64,000 bases of DNA from Oceanicaulis sp051859625 (GTDB lineage: Bacteria; Pseudomonadota; Alphaproteobacteria; Caulobacterales; Maricaulaceae). A model generated the notes under the pieces. That model saw only the letters and a program-made list of their open reading frames with translations. It was not told where the DNA came from and did no database searches. The stretch lies in contig NZ_JBHYFH010000002.1 in assembly GCF_051859625.1 (NCBI RefSeq), positions 124,001 to 188,000 of the forward strand, given 5' to 3'. Positions 25,164 through 33,303 of this stretch are shown in pieces. Position 1 is the stretch's first letter. Every line of letters starts with the position of its first letter. The position numbers and the translations under genes were made by a program.

Positions 25164-27053
25164 TTATCCGTCCTGCGCCGCCTGAACCGCCGCTTCGAGC
25201 GCTTCTTCGGCCTCCAGCCACGCCATCTCCGCCTCGTCGATCATGTCCACGCATTTGGAGCGCTTCTTGGTCAGCTCGGTGGCGAGGTCTGGGTCTTTCT
25301 CCCATAACCCGTCTGTGGCGAGACCGGCGTCGATCTTTTCAAGCACGCCCTTGAGGCGTTCGATCTCTTTCTCGGATTTGGCCGCTTTCGCCCTCAAGGG
25401 TTTGAGCTTTTCACGCGCGGCTGCGGCGTCGCGCCGGTCCTGGGTCTTCTGCCCGCCCATGGGTTTGGACTTGTCGCGGGGCTTGGTTTCACCGGCCAGC
25501 AGCTCGCGGCGGTAATCGTCCATATCCCCGTCATAGGGCTTGATCGTGCCGTCCGCGGCGAGCCAGAGCCGGTCCACGCAGCTTTCGATCAGATCGCGAT
25601 CGTGGGAGATGATGATCACCGCGCCCGCAAACTCGTTGATCGCGGCCTTGAGCGCCTCGCGGCTGTCGATGTCGAGGTGGTTGGTCGGCTCGTCGAGGAT
25701 CAGAAGATGCGCGCCGTCAAAGGTGATGAGGTTCATCAGAAGCCGCGCCTTCTCACCCCCTGAGAGGTTCTTGGCGGGCGTTTCCTGACGGTTGGCGGGC
25801 AGGCCGAAGCGGGCGAGGCGCGCCCGGCGCTCGGCTTCGGTGGCGTCCTCCATCCGTTCGAGCACATGGGTGTACGCTGAATGATTGGCCGACAGGGCGT
25901 CGATCTGGTGCTGGGCGAAATGGGCCACCACCGCCTTTTTGTGCATGCGCATGGCGCCGGAGGTCACGGGCAGGGCGCCGGTCAAGAGCTTGGCGAAGGT
26001 GGACTTGCCCGCGCCATTGCGTCCCAGAAGCCCGATGCGGTCATCAATATCGATGCGCATGCCAAGGTTTTTCAGGATCGGCTTGTCTTCGCTATAGCCG
26101 GTCTCGCATTCGTCAAACCGCACCAGCGGATTGGCCATGCGGCGCTCGGCGTTCGGAAACTCGAACGGCGCCACCGGATCTTCGACCATAGTGGCGATGG
26201 GCTGCATCTTCTCGATGCGCTTGACGCGGGACTGGGCCTGCTTGGCCTTGGTCGCCTTGGCCTTGAACCGGTCCACAAAGGCTTGCAGGCGGCGTTTCTC
26301 ATCCTCCTGCTTTTCCACCATCTTCATCTGCAGGCGCTGACGCTCGGCCAGCTGGCGCTGGAACTGGTCATAGCCGCCGTCCCAGACGGACAGTTTGAGA
26401 TCCTTGAGGTGGACGATGGAATGCACCGACGCGTTCAGAAGATCGCGGTCGTGGGAGATGATCAGCGCCGCACCGGGGAATTTCTGAAGGTGGGTTTCCA
26501 GCCAGACCGCGCCCTCAAGGTCGAGATAGTTGGTCGGTTCATCGAGCAGCAACAGGTCGGGCTTGGCGAACAGGGTCGCCGCCATCGCCACGCGCATGCG
26601 CCAGCCGCCGGAAAATTCCGCGCAGGCGCGCCCCTGATCGGTCGCGCTGAACCCAAGACCGTTGAGGATCGCGCCGGCGCGCGCCTCAGCCGAGTGCGCG
26701 TCAATATCGGCGAGCCGAGTCTGGATCTCGGCGATGCGGTGGGGGTCGGTTGCGGTCTCCGCTTCGGCCAGGAGGGCGGAGCGCTCCAGATCGGCGGCGA
26801 GGACGAAATCCATCACCGAGGTCTGACCCGCCGGCGCTTCCTGGGCCACCGTGCCGATGCGCGCTCCGGGCTGCAGGCTCACCGATCCGTCATCGGGCGT
26901 GGCGTCGCCCAGGATCAGCCGGAAGAGCGTGGATTTGCCCGTGCCGTTGCGCCCCACCAGCCCCATGCGGGTCTTGGCGGGCAGGAACAGCGTCGCCTGA
27001 TCAAACAGCAGGCGCCCGTCGATGCGGTGGGAGAGATCATTGATGTGCAACAT
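25164..27053 (-). CDS. ABC-F family ATPase (ribosome-associated)
   Basis: 629 residues with two nucleotide-binding domains and no membrane segments. Walker A at GRNGTGKST (34-42) and GRNGAGKST, signature loops FSGGWRMRVAMA and LSGGEKARLLM, Walker B LLLLDEPTNYLDL and LLILDEPTNHLDI. The interdomain linker is long, charged and helical (KAKATKAKQAQSRVKRIEK), as in translation factors of the Uup/YheS/EttA group, and a C-terminal coiled coil follows. Likely acts on ribosomes rather than in transport. Confidence 0.93.
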   Translation of the reverse strand: MLHINDLSHRIDGRLLFDQATLFLPAKTRMGLVGRNGTGKSTLFRLILGDATPDDGSVSLQPGARIGTVAQEAPAGQTSVMDFVLAADLERSALLAEAETATDPHRIAEIQTRLADIDAHSAEARAGAILNGLGFSATDQGRACAEFSGGWRMRVAMAATLFAKPDLLLLDEPTNYLDLEGAVWLETHLQKFPGAALIISHDRDLLNASVHSIVHLKDLKLSVWDGGYDQFQRQLAERQRLQMKMVEKQEDEKRRLQAFVDRFKAKATKAKQAQSRVKRIEKMQPIATMVEDPVAPFEFPNAERRMANPLVRFDECETGYSEDKPILKNLGMRIDIDDRIGLLGRNGAGKSTFAKLLTGALPVTSGAMRMHKKAVVAHFAQHQIDALSANHSAYTHVLERMEDATEAERRARLARFGLPANRQETPAKNLSGGEKARLLMNLITFDGAHLLILDEPTNHLDIDSREALKAAINEFAGAVIIISHDRDLIESCVDRLWLAADGTIKPYDGDMDDYRRELLAGETKPRDKSKPMGGQKTQDRRDAAAAREKLKPLRAKAAKSEKEIERLKGVLEKIDAGLATDGLWEKDPDLATELTKKRSKCVDMIDEAEMAWLEAEEALEAAVQAAQDG

Positions 27054-27207
27054 GAGGCGTGCCGGTTACATCGCTCTGACGCGGCGGGCAAGCCGATTGC
27101 GCGGAGACGGCCGATCTGTTGGCTGTCCAAACTGTCATGGAGCGGCAATCCTGCGCTAAAAGAGAAGTCGATAGGCATAGCGGCATAACAACAAACGCAG
27201 GTTGGAT

Positions 27208-27963
27208 ATGATCAAGGCACTGACGCTCGCCCTCATGCTGGGCGCTTCGGGGACCACCCTGGTCGCGCTGGCCCATCAGCCCGTCGAAAGCGTGCAAGGC
27301 GCGGTTTCGGTCTCGTTTGAAACGGGCGCGGAGCATGAGTTCACGTCATCCGAACGCGCATTGATCACACACCTGCTTGCTCAGGCGCATCAGATCACAA
27401 ACGCGGACTTCCCCGCACTGCCTGACAGGGTCTCCGTGACGATCATGCCGATCGAGCGTCCGGGCGTGGATGCGCTGGGCGGCGTGACAGGCCGGGCGCA
27501 GCGTCCCGGCGAGCTGGTGATCGAGCTGTCCGTCACTTATCCCGGCGGCGTCGAGGCGGCGGCGCAGGCAGGCCTGATGCGCACCGGGCTGCATGAGATG
27601 CACCATCTGGCGCGCGGCTGGACGATCGAGAACAACGCCTTCGGCCCCGGCATCGCCATCGCGGCGGCCAATGAAGGCCTCGCCGAAATCTATGCGGAAG
27701 CCCATGAGGGGCGGGAGACGGCCTATGAGCCGCTCGACGCCGACACTTTCCGGGTCTGGGCCGAGGAAACCCGGGCTCTGCCCCGCAACGCGAATTACGG
27801 GCATTGGATGTTCGCTCATCCCGACGGCCGCGAAGCGATCGGCTATCGCACCGGCGCCGAGCTGGTGCGGCGGGCGATGGCGAACTCGGGACTGGGCATT
27901 GTCGAGATCAGCGCTCATAGCCCCGATGAAATCTGGCGCATGGCGGGTTTTGAGGGGCTTTAG
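27208..27963 (+). CDS. Putative secreted zinc metalloprotease (DUF2268-like)
   Basis: 251 residues with an N-terminal signal peptide (about 1-22, ending TLVALA). The zinc motif is HEMHH in RTGLHEMHHLARGW, with a downstream NEGLAEIYAEAH supplying the third (glutamate) ligand, the pattern of DUF2268 putative peptidases. A later WMFAHPDG and GYRTGAELVRRAMA also fit. ATG 27208 is chosen over TTG 27202. Divergent from the ABC-F gene. Enzymatic activity is inferred from the motif only. Confidence 0.75.
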   Translation: MIKALTLALMLGASGTTLVALAHQPVESVQGAVSVSFETGAEHEFTSSERALITHLLAQAHQITNADFPALPDRVSVTIMPIERPGVDALGGVTGRAQRPGELVIELSVTYPGGVEAAAQAGLMRTGLHEMHHLARGWTIENNAFGPGIAIAAANEGLAEIYAEAHEGRETAYEPLDADTFRVWAEETRALPRNANYGHWMFAHPDGREAIGYRTGAELVRRAMANSGLGIVEISAHSPDEIWRMAGFEGL

Positions 27964-27996
27964 GGCCATGAGATCAGCGCCAATGGCGGACACGGG

Positions 27997-28025
27997 TTTT
28001 CATACCCGTCCGGCATGGCTATAAG
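27997..28025 (+). promoter_or_regulatory. Probable ndk promoter
   Basis: TTTTCA (27997-28002), 17-nt spacer, TATAAG (28020-28025), about 58 nt before the ndk start codon. An inverted repeat ACGGGT/ACCCGT (27992-27997 and 28004-28009) overlaps the -35 element and might be an operator. Confidence 0.45.
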
Positions 28026-28082
28026 CCGCGGCAAATCCATTCCCCTCTCAATCCTTGAGAGGCCAGACAGGGACTCCGTCAC

Positions 28083-28505
28083 ATGGCGATCCAGCGCACC
28101 TTCTCCATCATCAAACCCGACGCCACCGCGCGTAACCTCACCGGCGCCATCAACGCCAAGATCGAGGAAGCCGGCCTGCGCATCATCGCTCAGAAGCGCA
28201 TCCGTCTGAGCAAGGATCAGGCTGAAGGCTTTTACGCCGTGCACAAAGAGCGTCCGTTCTTCGGCGATCTCGTGAGCTTCATGATCTCCGGCCCGGTGGT
28301 CGTGCAGGTTCTGGAAGGTGAAGACGCCATCGCGAAATATCGCGAAGTCATGGGCGCCACCAACCCGGAAGACGCTGCGCCCGGCACCATCCGCAAGGAG
28401 TTCGCAGAATCCATCGAAGCCAACTCCGTGCACGGGTCTGACGCGCCGGAAACCGCCGCTCAGGAAATCCCGTTCTTCTTCTCCGACGACGAAATCGTCG
28501 GCTAA
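28083..28505 (+). CDS. ndk: Nucleoside diphosphate kinase
   Basis: Transfers the gamma-phosphate between nucleoside di- and triphosphates through a phosphohistidine. 140 residues; catalytic H117 in ANSVHGSDAPETA, N-terminal TFSIIKPDATARN and RPFFGDLVSFMISGP. Monocistronic: own promoter-like element upstream and a strong terminator downstream. Confidence 0.98.
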   Translation: MAIQRTFSIIKPDATARNLTGAINAKIEEAGLRIIAQKRIRLSKDQAEGFYAVHKERPFFGDLVSFMISGPVVVQVLEGEDAIAKYREVMGATNPEDAAPGTIRKEFAESIEANSVHGSDAPETAAQEIPFFFSDDEIVG

Positions 28506-28528
28506 TCTGCGCCAGCAGAGCTGAACGC

Positions 28529-28562
28529 AAAACCCCGGCGGAGCGATCCGCCGGGGTTTTTT
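28529..28562. terminator. Bidirectional rho-independent terminator between ndk and the S41 peptidase
   Basis: Stem AACCCCGGCGGA (28531-28542) with its complement (28547-28558), 4-nt loop, T-run on the plus strand and an A-run before it that makes a T-run on the minus strand. It serves both convergent genes. Confidence 0.9.
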
Positions 28563-28565
28563 GTG

Positions 28566-30017
28566 TCAGCGCCCCTGACGCTCGATATGAGCGATCGCAG
28601 CGTCCAGCATCACATCGCCCTGATCGCCAAGCCTCGGGCCGGGCAAACGAACATCCGGCTCCAGCGGGTGGGTGTGCGTGTCGCCATTGGGGCGGATGAT
28701 CAGCGCCTTGGGATAGCCCGCCACAATACCTGAATGGGGCAGGGTGAACTGCTCCATGGCGCCCAGCGTGGTGGTCATGTCGGTGCTGGCTTCGCCGATC
28801 ACAGCGCCAAAACCGTAATCCTGCACAATCGCGCCCACCGAGACGGCGTTTGAAAAACTGCGCCGGTCGACGAGCGCATAAACCGCGCCCTCAAACCGCC
28901 GCCCGTCGCGGGGGTGGGCGTAGGGCAGCTCAAAGCTCACCGTTTCGCCATTGGGCGCGCTGTCATAGAGATCAGCGAGCATCTGCGATGTGCTGGATGG
29001 GCTGTCAGGCGCCGCGTCGATCCGCGCCTGGTTGGACGCCGTGCTCAGGTCACTGACGCGAATGCGGAACTCTGAGGCGAAGCGGAACGGGCGGTCGGCG
29101 AACCAGGAGATGACCGGATCTGACCAGGAATTGTCTCCGCCCGGATTGTCCCGAACATCGAGGATCAGCGCCTGCGCGCCCTGATCGATGAAGCGCTCAA
29201 AGGCGCCGTCGATGAAGGCTGTGTAGGCGGCCAGCGCTTCAGGATCATAGGCCTCTTGCGGGGTCTGGGCGGCCGTATTGTAAAACGGTCCGGGACGCAG
29301 ATAGGCGATGTCGCCCGTCAGCATGCGGGCGTCGCGGCCGGACAGATCAATGCGCTCAACGCCCTCGCGGTCAGACAGCGCCGCCATGGGAACGGCGTCG
29401 AGCTCGACCTGACGTCTGACGCCCGCCGCGTCTTCAAGCTCGAGCGTGAAGCGCGAGAGCGGGCCGTATTCCAGCCAGATATAATACAGCTCCATGCCCT
29501 GCATCTGGCTGTAGGCGAGGGCGGGCGTATCCGCGGAGATGTTGCGGGTCAGGCGCGCCAGCCAGTCCGCATTGGACGCGCCTTGCAGCGTCACGATCCG
29601 GTCGCCGGGGCGCACGCTGGAAGCAGACGGCGCCTGGGTGACGATCACCTCGCCCTCGCGCACCTCAAAGCTCAAGGGAAAGACCAGAGCTTCATCAGAC
29701 ATATGGTCGACAAAACCGGGATTGAACCCTTCAATCCGGGTGTGGGCGATATGGGCGTGGGCGGCGAAGCGTTGCAAGGCGCTGTGAAAATCGGCCGGGC
29801 TGATCGGACCGTCGTCGAGCCTGTCTTGCAGCTCCTGGTAATACTGGTCAAAGACCGGCTTGGGCGTGTTGACGTAAAGATCATAATGCGCCGCCTGAAG
29901 GCCTTCATAAAGCGCCTGGGCGTCTTCTTGCGCCTGATCCGTGGAGATCAGCTCCTGCGCCTGACAGGTCGGCAGCAGCGCGGCGACGAGCGCGCCGAGC
30001 AAAAGGGATCGAACCAT
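28566..30017 (-). CDS. S41 family peptidase, secreted
   Basis: 483 residues: signal peptide (VRSLLLGALVAALLPTCQAQ), helical N-terminal region, a PDZ-like stretch (SVRPGDRIVTLQG) and the tail-specific-protease core with ALILDVRDNPGGDNSW and a serine segment DRRSFSNAVSVGAI. The core is similar to C-terminal processing proteases, but the arrangement fits the group found in secreted S41 enzymes of marine bacteria. ATG 30017 follows AGGAAG; an upstream in-frame ATG (30065) would bury the signal peptide. Divergent from a membrane-bound regulator that may control it. Confidence 0.85.
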   Translation of the reverse strand: MVRSLLLGALVAALLPTCQAQELISTDQAQEDAQALYEGLQAAHYDLYVNTPKPVFDQYYQELQDRLDDGPISPADFHSALQRFAAHAHIAHTRIEGFNPGFVDHMSDEALVFPLSFEVREGEVIVTQAPSASSVRPGDRIVTLQGASNADWLARLTRNISADTPALAYSQMQGMELYYIWLEYGPLSRFTLELEDAAGVRRQVELDAVPMAALSDREGVERIDLSGRDARMLTGDIAYLRPGPFYNTAAQTPQEAYDPEALAAYTAFIDGAFERFIDQGAQALILDVRDNPGGDNSWSDPVISWFADRPFRFASEFRIRVSDLSTASNQARIDAAPDSPSSTSQMLADLYDSAPNGETVSFELPYAHPRDGRRFEGAVYALVDRRSFSNAVSVGAIVQDYGFGAVIGEASTDMTTTLGAMEQFTLPHSGIVAGYPKALIIRPNGDTHTHPLEPDVRLPGPRLGDQGDVMLDAAIAHIERQGR

Positions 30018-30148
30018 CTGTGTCTTCCTGAACTGTGTGGCGTCCCGAACTGGACGCTCATTCACACAAGATCGACAGGCGCAAGATTGCCATGACCATC
30101 GCTTCCTGATTGTCTGACCTTTCCTCCTTTTACCGCGTCAGGACTGAA

Positions 30149-31381
30149 ATGAGAGCTGAAACCGCGTTCCGGATGGGAGCCTGGCGAGTCGATCCGGTGC
30201 TGAACCAGCTCACGGGACCTGAAGGCGTCGTGGAGCTGGAGCCGCAAGTGATGGACCTTCTGGTCTATCTGGCCGAGGCGAAGGGTGAGGTGCGTTCCAA
30301 GGACGAGATCGCCGCTGCGCTCTGGCCGGGCGCCAGCGTCAATGACGACGCTTTGTCACGTACGGTCTGGAAGCTGCGCCATGCTTTGGGCGATGACGCC
30401 AAATCGCCGCGCTATGTGCAGACGGTGTCCCGGCGCGGCTATCGCCTGCTTGAAACGGTCGAGCCGGTCAAAGACTCGCCCCGGACGCCCCTGGGCAAGG
30501 TGGGCGCGCCGGTTCTGGCGGCGTCAGCGGCGGTGTTGATGATCATTCTGGTCGGGGCGAGCCTTTTGTCGCGGGGCGGGGAGGCGCCGCACCCGGAGCC
30601 TTCAATCCAGACAAACGATGAGACCTTGGCGCTGCTGGACCGCGCGGACGGTTTTTACGCCCAGTATACGCGCTCGGACAATGAAGCGGCCTTGCGGCTT
30701 TATGAGCGGGCTCTGGCCCAAGACCCGACCAATGCGGCGGCGCTGGCGGGGCAGGCGAACGCCCTGACCCAGCGGGTGATCCGCTGGGGGCTTGAGGGCG
30801 AAGCGAACCGAACCACGCTGACCGAGGCGCTTCAGTCGGGCGAAATGCAGACGCCGCGCGCGCAAGCGGCGCTCGTGCGCGCTGAAGCGCTGGCGCAAGA
30901 AGCAACCGAACTTGACCCCGGCCATGCCCGCGCCTGGCGGGCGCTGGGTCTGATCAAGGCGGCGCAATCAGACTTTGAGGCCGCACGCCGCGCCTATGAC
31001 CGGGCGCTGGTGATCGACCCTCAAAACTGGGGCGCGATGATCAATTTGTCAGAGCTTGAAGAGCTGACCGGCCATCCCGAGCGGCAGGCGGAGCTTCTGG
31101 CGCGCAGTTTTGAGGCGATGTCTCGCGATTACGCCGCCAATCCTGTCGCCATCCGGCCCTGGCAGAGCGCTGTGGGCCTGTCGGTCGCGCGCTTGCGGGC
31201 CGACGCCGGAGAGCCTCAACAGGCCGAGCTGTGGTATCGCCGCGTCCTGGCGCTGGACCCGCTGAATGTTGAAGCGGTCAACGGCCTTGCGGCGGTTCTG
31301 CGCGAGAGTGGAGACGAGCAGGGCGCCGACGCGCTCTGCCGGGAGCTGGAAGCTGTGGGCGGCGGGCGGTGTGAGCGCTAG
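30149..31381 (+). CDS. Membrane-anchored winged-helix regulator with TPR domain (CadC/ToxR-like)
   Basis: 410 residues. N-terminal OmpR/PhoB-type winged helix (about 8-102) with LEPQVMDLLVYLAEAKGEV, a DDALSRTVWKLRHALGDD recognition region and RYVQTVSRRGYRL wing. A single membrane helix follows (about 121-141), then a periplasmic TPR array (YERALAQDPTNAAALAG, RALVIDPQNW, YRRVLALDPLN). This is a one-component sensor: it binds DNA in the cytoplasm and senses something outside. ATG 30149 is preceded by AGGA. Its stop overlaps that of the convergent redoxin gene. Confidence 0.87.
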   Translation: MRAETAFRMGAWRVDPVLNQLTGPEGVVELEPQVMDLLVYLAEAKGEVRSKDEIAAALWPGASVNDDALSRTVWKLRHALGDDAKSPRYVQTVSRRGYRLLETVEPVKDSPRTPLGKVGAPVLAASAAVLMIILVGASLLSRGGEAPHPEPSIQTNDETLALLDRADGFYAQYTRSDNEAALRLYERALAQDPTNAAALAGQANALTQRVIRWGLEGEANRTTLTEALQSGEMQTPRAQAALVRAEALAQEATELDPGHARAWRALGLIKAAQSDFEAARRAYDRALVIDPQNWGAMINLSELEELTGHPERQAELLARSFEAMSRDYAANPVAIRPWQSAVGLSVARLRADAGEPQQAELWYRRVLALDPLNVEAVNGLAAVLRESGDEQGADALCRELEAVGGGRCER

Positions 31382-31863
31382 CCGGGACGCGGAGATTCAA
31401 GGATCAGGCTCATGATTTCTGCGCCCAGCTGCAAGTCTTCAGTATGACCGAACCTGTGTTTTTGAATGACGCCCTCGCGATCAATCAGAACGAGCGTAGG
31501 CGTGCCCTGCATGCGGTAATCGTTCATAGTCGCTGGCAGCGCTGCGGGGCCCGTGCCAGGCGTGTCGATTCCAACCGGAAAGCCGATCCGGTTTTCGTGG
31601 ATGAAGGCCGAAAGCGCGGCTTCTGATCCCTGCGCTTCATGGTGTTCGAAAACGGTATGAAGCCCGAGTACGATCAAATCTGTCTCGCTGAACAGTTCGC
31701 GAACCCGCCGCGCCTGTGGCACGGCCTGAACGGCGCAGCCGCGGCAGAGCATCTGGAAGGCGAGGATCATCACCACGCGTCCCTTCAGGCTGTTCAGGTC
31801 TGGCGCAGTATCCGTGTTCAGCCAACGTGTGACGTGAAGATCGGGCGCAAGTCTGTGGGACAT
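31378..31863 (-). CDS. Redoxin-domain protein (AhpC/TSA- or TlpA-like)
   Basis: 161 residues of thioredoxin fold without a signal peptide. The redox motif is C40-R-G-C43 in FQMLCRGCAVQAVPQ, preceded by LKGRVVMILAF and followed by the cis-proline region YRMQGTPTLVLIDREG. The CRGC pair suits a thiol-disulfide reductase or a peroxiredoxin-like enzyme. ATG 31863 follows AAAGGA. It lies 71 nt downstream of a secreted protein gene on the same strand and may be cotranscribed with it under the MarR regulator. Confidence 0.8.
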   Translation of the reverse strand: MSHRLAPDLHVTRWLNTDTAPDLNSLKGRVVMILAFQMLCRGCAVQAVPQARRVRELFSETDLIVLGLHTVFEHHEAQGSEAALSAFIHENRIGFPVGIDTPGTGPAALPATMNDYRMQGTPTLVLIDREGVIQKHRFGHTEDLQLGAEIMSLILESPRPG

Positions 31864-31934
31864 GTTCGGTCCTTTCAAGACGCGCCCGCATCGCGCCTCC
31901 GGGGCTTCACGCGCGATGCGGACGTCGTTCGGAT

Positions 31935-32657
31935 TTAGTCAGAAGCGCCCATGATGATGCCCGGCAGGGACAGATCACCGGATGCGATGTCATGAACACC
32001 AGTGACACATAGCAACGGGATGTCTTCGTCCGTGTTGACCGTCAGCTCCGCCGTCACGGCGTCAAAGGCGAGTCCGTCTGCGCCCGCGACCGGCACGGTG
32101 ATGCGAGCTGTTGAGCCGTCCAGAACCGGGCTCATGCCCGGGCTGTCCAGGGCGATGGGCAGATTGGGCGCAGTCGCCGGAAGCACATCCTGTCCCGGTG
32201 AGACATCACGAACTTTCAACCCGGCTCCGCACAGACTGTCCTCGGCGAGCACCACCCAGTGGGAATGCCAGTTCGCACCATCATTGGCGGGGTCTCCGTC
32301 GCCGTTCTCATCAAACAGCGGCGTGTCATCAAAATCGGGGTGGGCCGTGATCGCGAGCGCCAGAATGCCGGAGTCGGCTTCAAAACCGACCGATGACGGA
32401 TTCAGGCTGGTGGGCCAGACATAGGCGGCGACGCCGGCCCCATGTAGCTGACCTGCAGGCAGGGGTTTGGCGGATCCGGCCTGGCCCGCGACTTCCATGG
32501 CGAAGGTCACAAGGCGGCCAGTGGTGCTGGCTTCAGCATGGGTGATGTCAAAAGCGGGATTGATGGCTTCATCGACCGGGCTTTGAACCGGATGGGCCAG
32601 GGCGGCATGGCTGGACGCCAGCACAAGGGCGAGGGCGAGGGCGAAAGGAATACGCAT
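31935..32657 (-). CDS. Secreted protein of unknown function, possible metal binder
   Basis: 240 residues. The signal peptide ends SSHAALA followed by HPVQSPVD, so cleavage at the predicted site would leave histidine as residue 1. A loop FDENGDGDPANDG resembles an EF-hand-type calcium loop, and WHSHWVVL adds two histidines; two cysteines (DSLCGAG, LLCVTG) could form a disulfide. The rest is beta-rich. I recognise no named family. Divergent from the MarR gene with symmetrical operator-like sites between them. Confidence 0.65.
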   Translation of the reverse strand: MRIPFALALALVLASSHAALAHPVQSPVDEAINPAFDITHAEASTTGRLVTFAMEVAGQAGSAKPLPAGQLHGAGVAAYVWPTSLNPSSVGFEADSGILALAITAHPDFDDTPLFDENGDGDPANDGANWHSHWVVLAEDSLCGAGLKVRDVSPGQDVLPATAPNLPIALDSPGMSPVLDGSTARITVPVAGADGLAFDAVTAELTVNTDEDIPLLCVTGVHDIASGDLSLPGIIMGASD

Positions 32658-32672
32658 GACGGGATCTCCATA

Positions 32673-32743
32673 AGTATCGACTCAATACCAAAATGCTTAC
32701 GGCGTCGGGCCTGGTCTTGCAAGACAAGTTTTTAGTCGATACT
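32673..32743. promoter_or_regulatory. Operator-like sites between the secreted-protein and MarR genes
   Basis: The 94-nt divergent gap contains AGTCGATACT upstream of each gene in the same orientation relative to it: on the minus strand at 32682-32673 (15 nt before ATG 32657) and on the plus strand at 32734-32743 (8 nt before ATG 32752). Between them lies a perfect 12-bp palindrome GTCTTGCAAGAC (32714-32725). MarR proteins typically bind such short palindromes in divergent promoters, so autoregulation plus control of the neighbour is likely. Confidence 0.55.
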
Positions 32744-32751
32744 GATTGTGC

Positions 32752-33303
32752 ATGCTAACGCCCGTATCCGAACGCATCGAACGCTTGTCCCGGCTCGTGC
32801 ATAACGAGGCCCATGCCGAGGGGTTGAAGCCTGTCCAATGGGAGGTGTTGCGGTTTCTCGCGCGCGCCAATCCGGTCTCGCGAAGCCCCAAGGCTGTAGT
32901 GGCGTATCTGGGGCTGACCAAGGGCACGGTCTCGCAAACCCTGCTTGCTCTGGAGCGCAAGGGACTGATTTGCAAAAGCGAAGGCGTCGGCGATGCCCGC
33001 AAGGTTCGTCTTGACCTTACGCATGCCGGAACGGACAGGCTGACACGCGACCCTGTCGCCGCTCTCGAAGAGGCGGTCTGCGCCCTTGACGACAAGGATA
33101 TCGAGCTGTTGTCGCAAACATTGGGACGGTTATTTGACCAGCTGATCTTGCGGCGAGGCGGCAAGCCGTTCGGCGTGTGCCGCACCTGTCGGCATTTCAG
33201 GGGCGGTCAGCCTGATTTTTGTGGCCTTCTCAATGCAACAATCTCTCAAGAGGGCGCGGATCAAATCTGCATGGAGCATGAACTCGCAGGCGGCCAACCC
33301 TAA
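32752..33303 (+). CDS. MarR family regulator with C-terminal cysteine cluster
   Basis: 183 residues. Winged-helix domain with EGLKPVQWEVLRFLARAN, SPKAVVAYLGLTKGTVSQTLLALERKGLI (helix-turn-helix) and a wing VGDARKVRLDLT. After the usual domain comes a tail with four cysteines, C143, C146, C157 and C173 (CRTCRHFRG...FCGLL...ICMEHE), suited to an iron-sulfur cluster or zinc. ATG 32752 is used (TTG 32746 is in frame). The stop overlaps the convergent arfB gene by 4 nt. Confidence 0.87.
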   Translation: MLTPVSERIERLSRLVHNEAHAEGLKPVQWEVLRFLARANPVSRSPKAVVAYLGLTKGTVSQTLLALERKGLICKSEGVGDARKVRLDLTHAGTDRLTRDPVAALEEAVCALDDKDIELLSQTLGRLFDQLILRRGGKPFGVCRTCRHFRGGQPDFCGLLNATISQEGADQICMEHELAGGQP

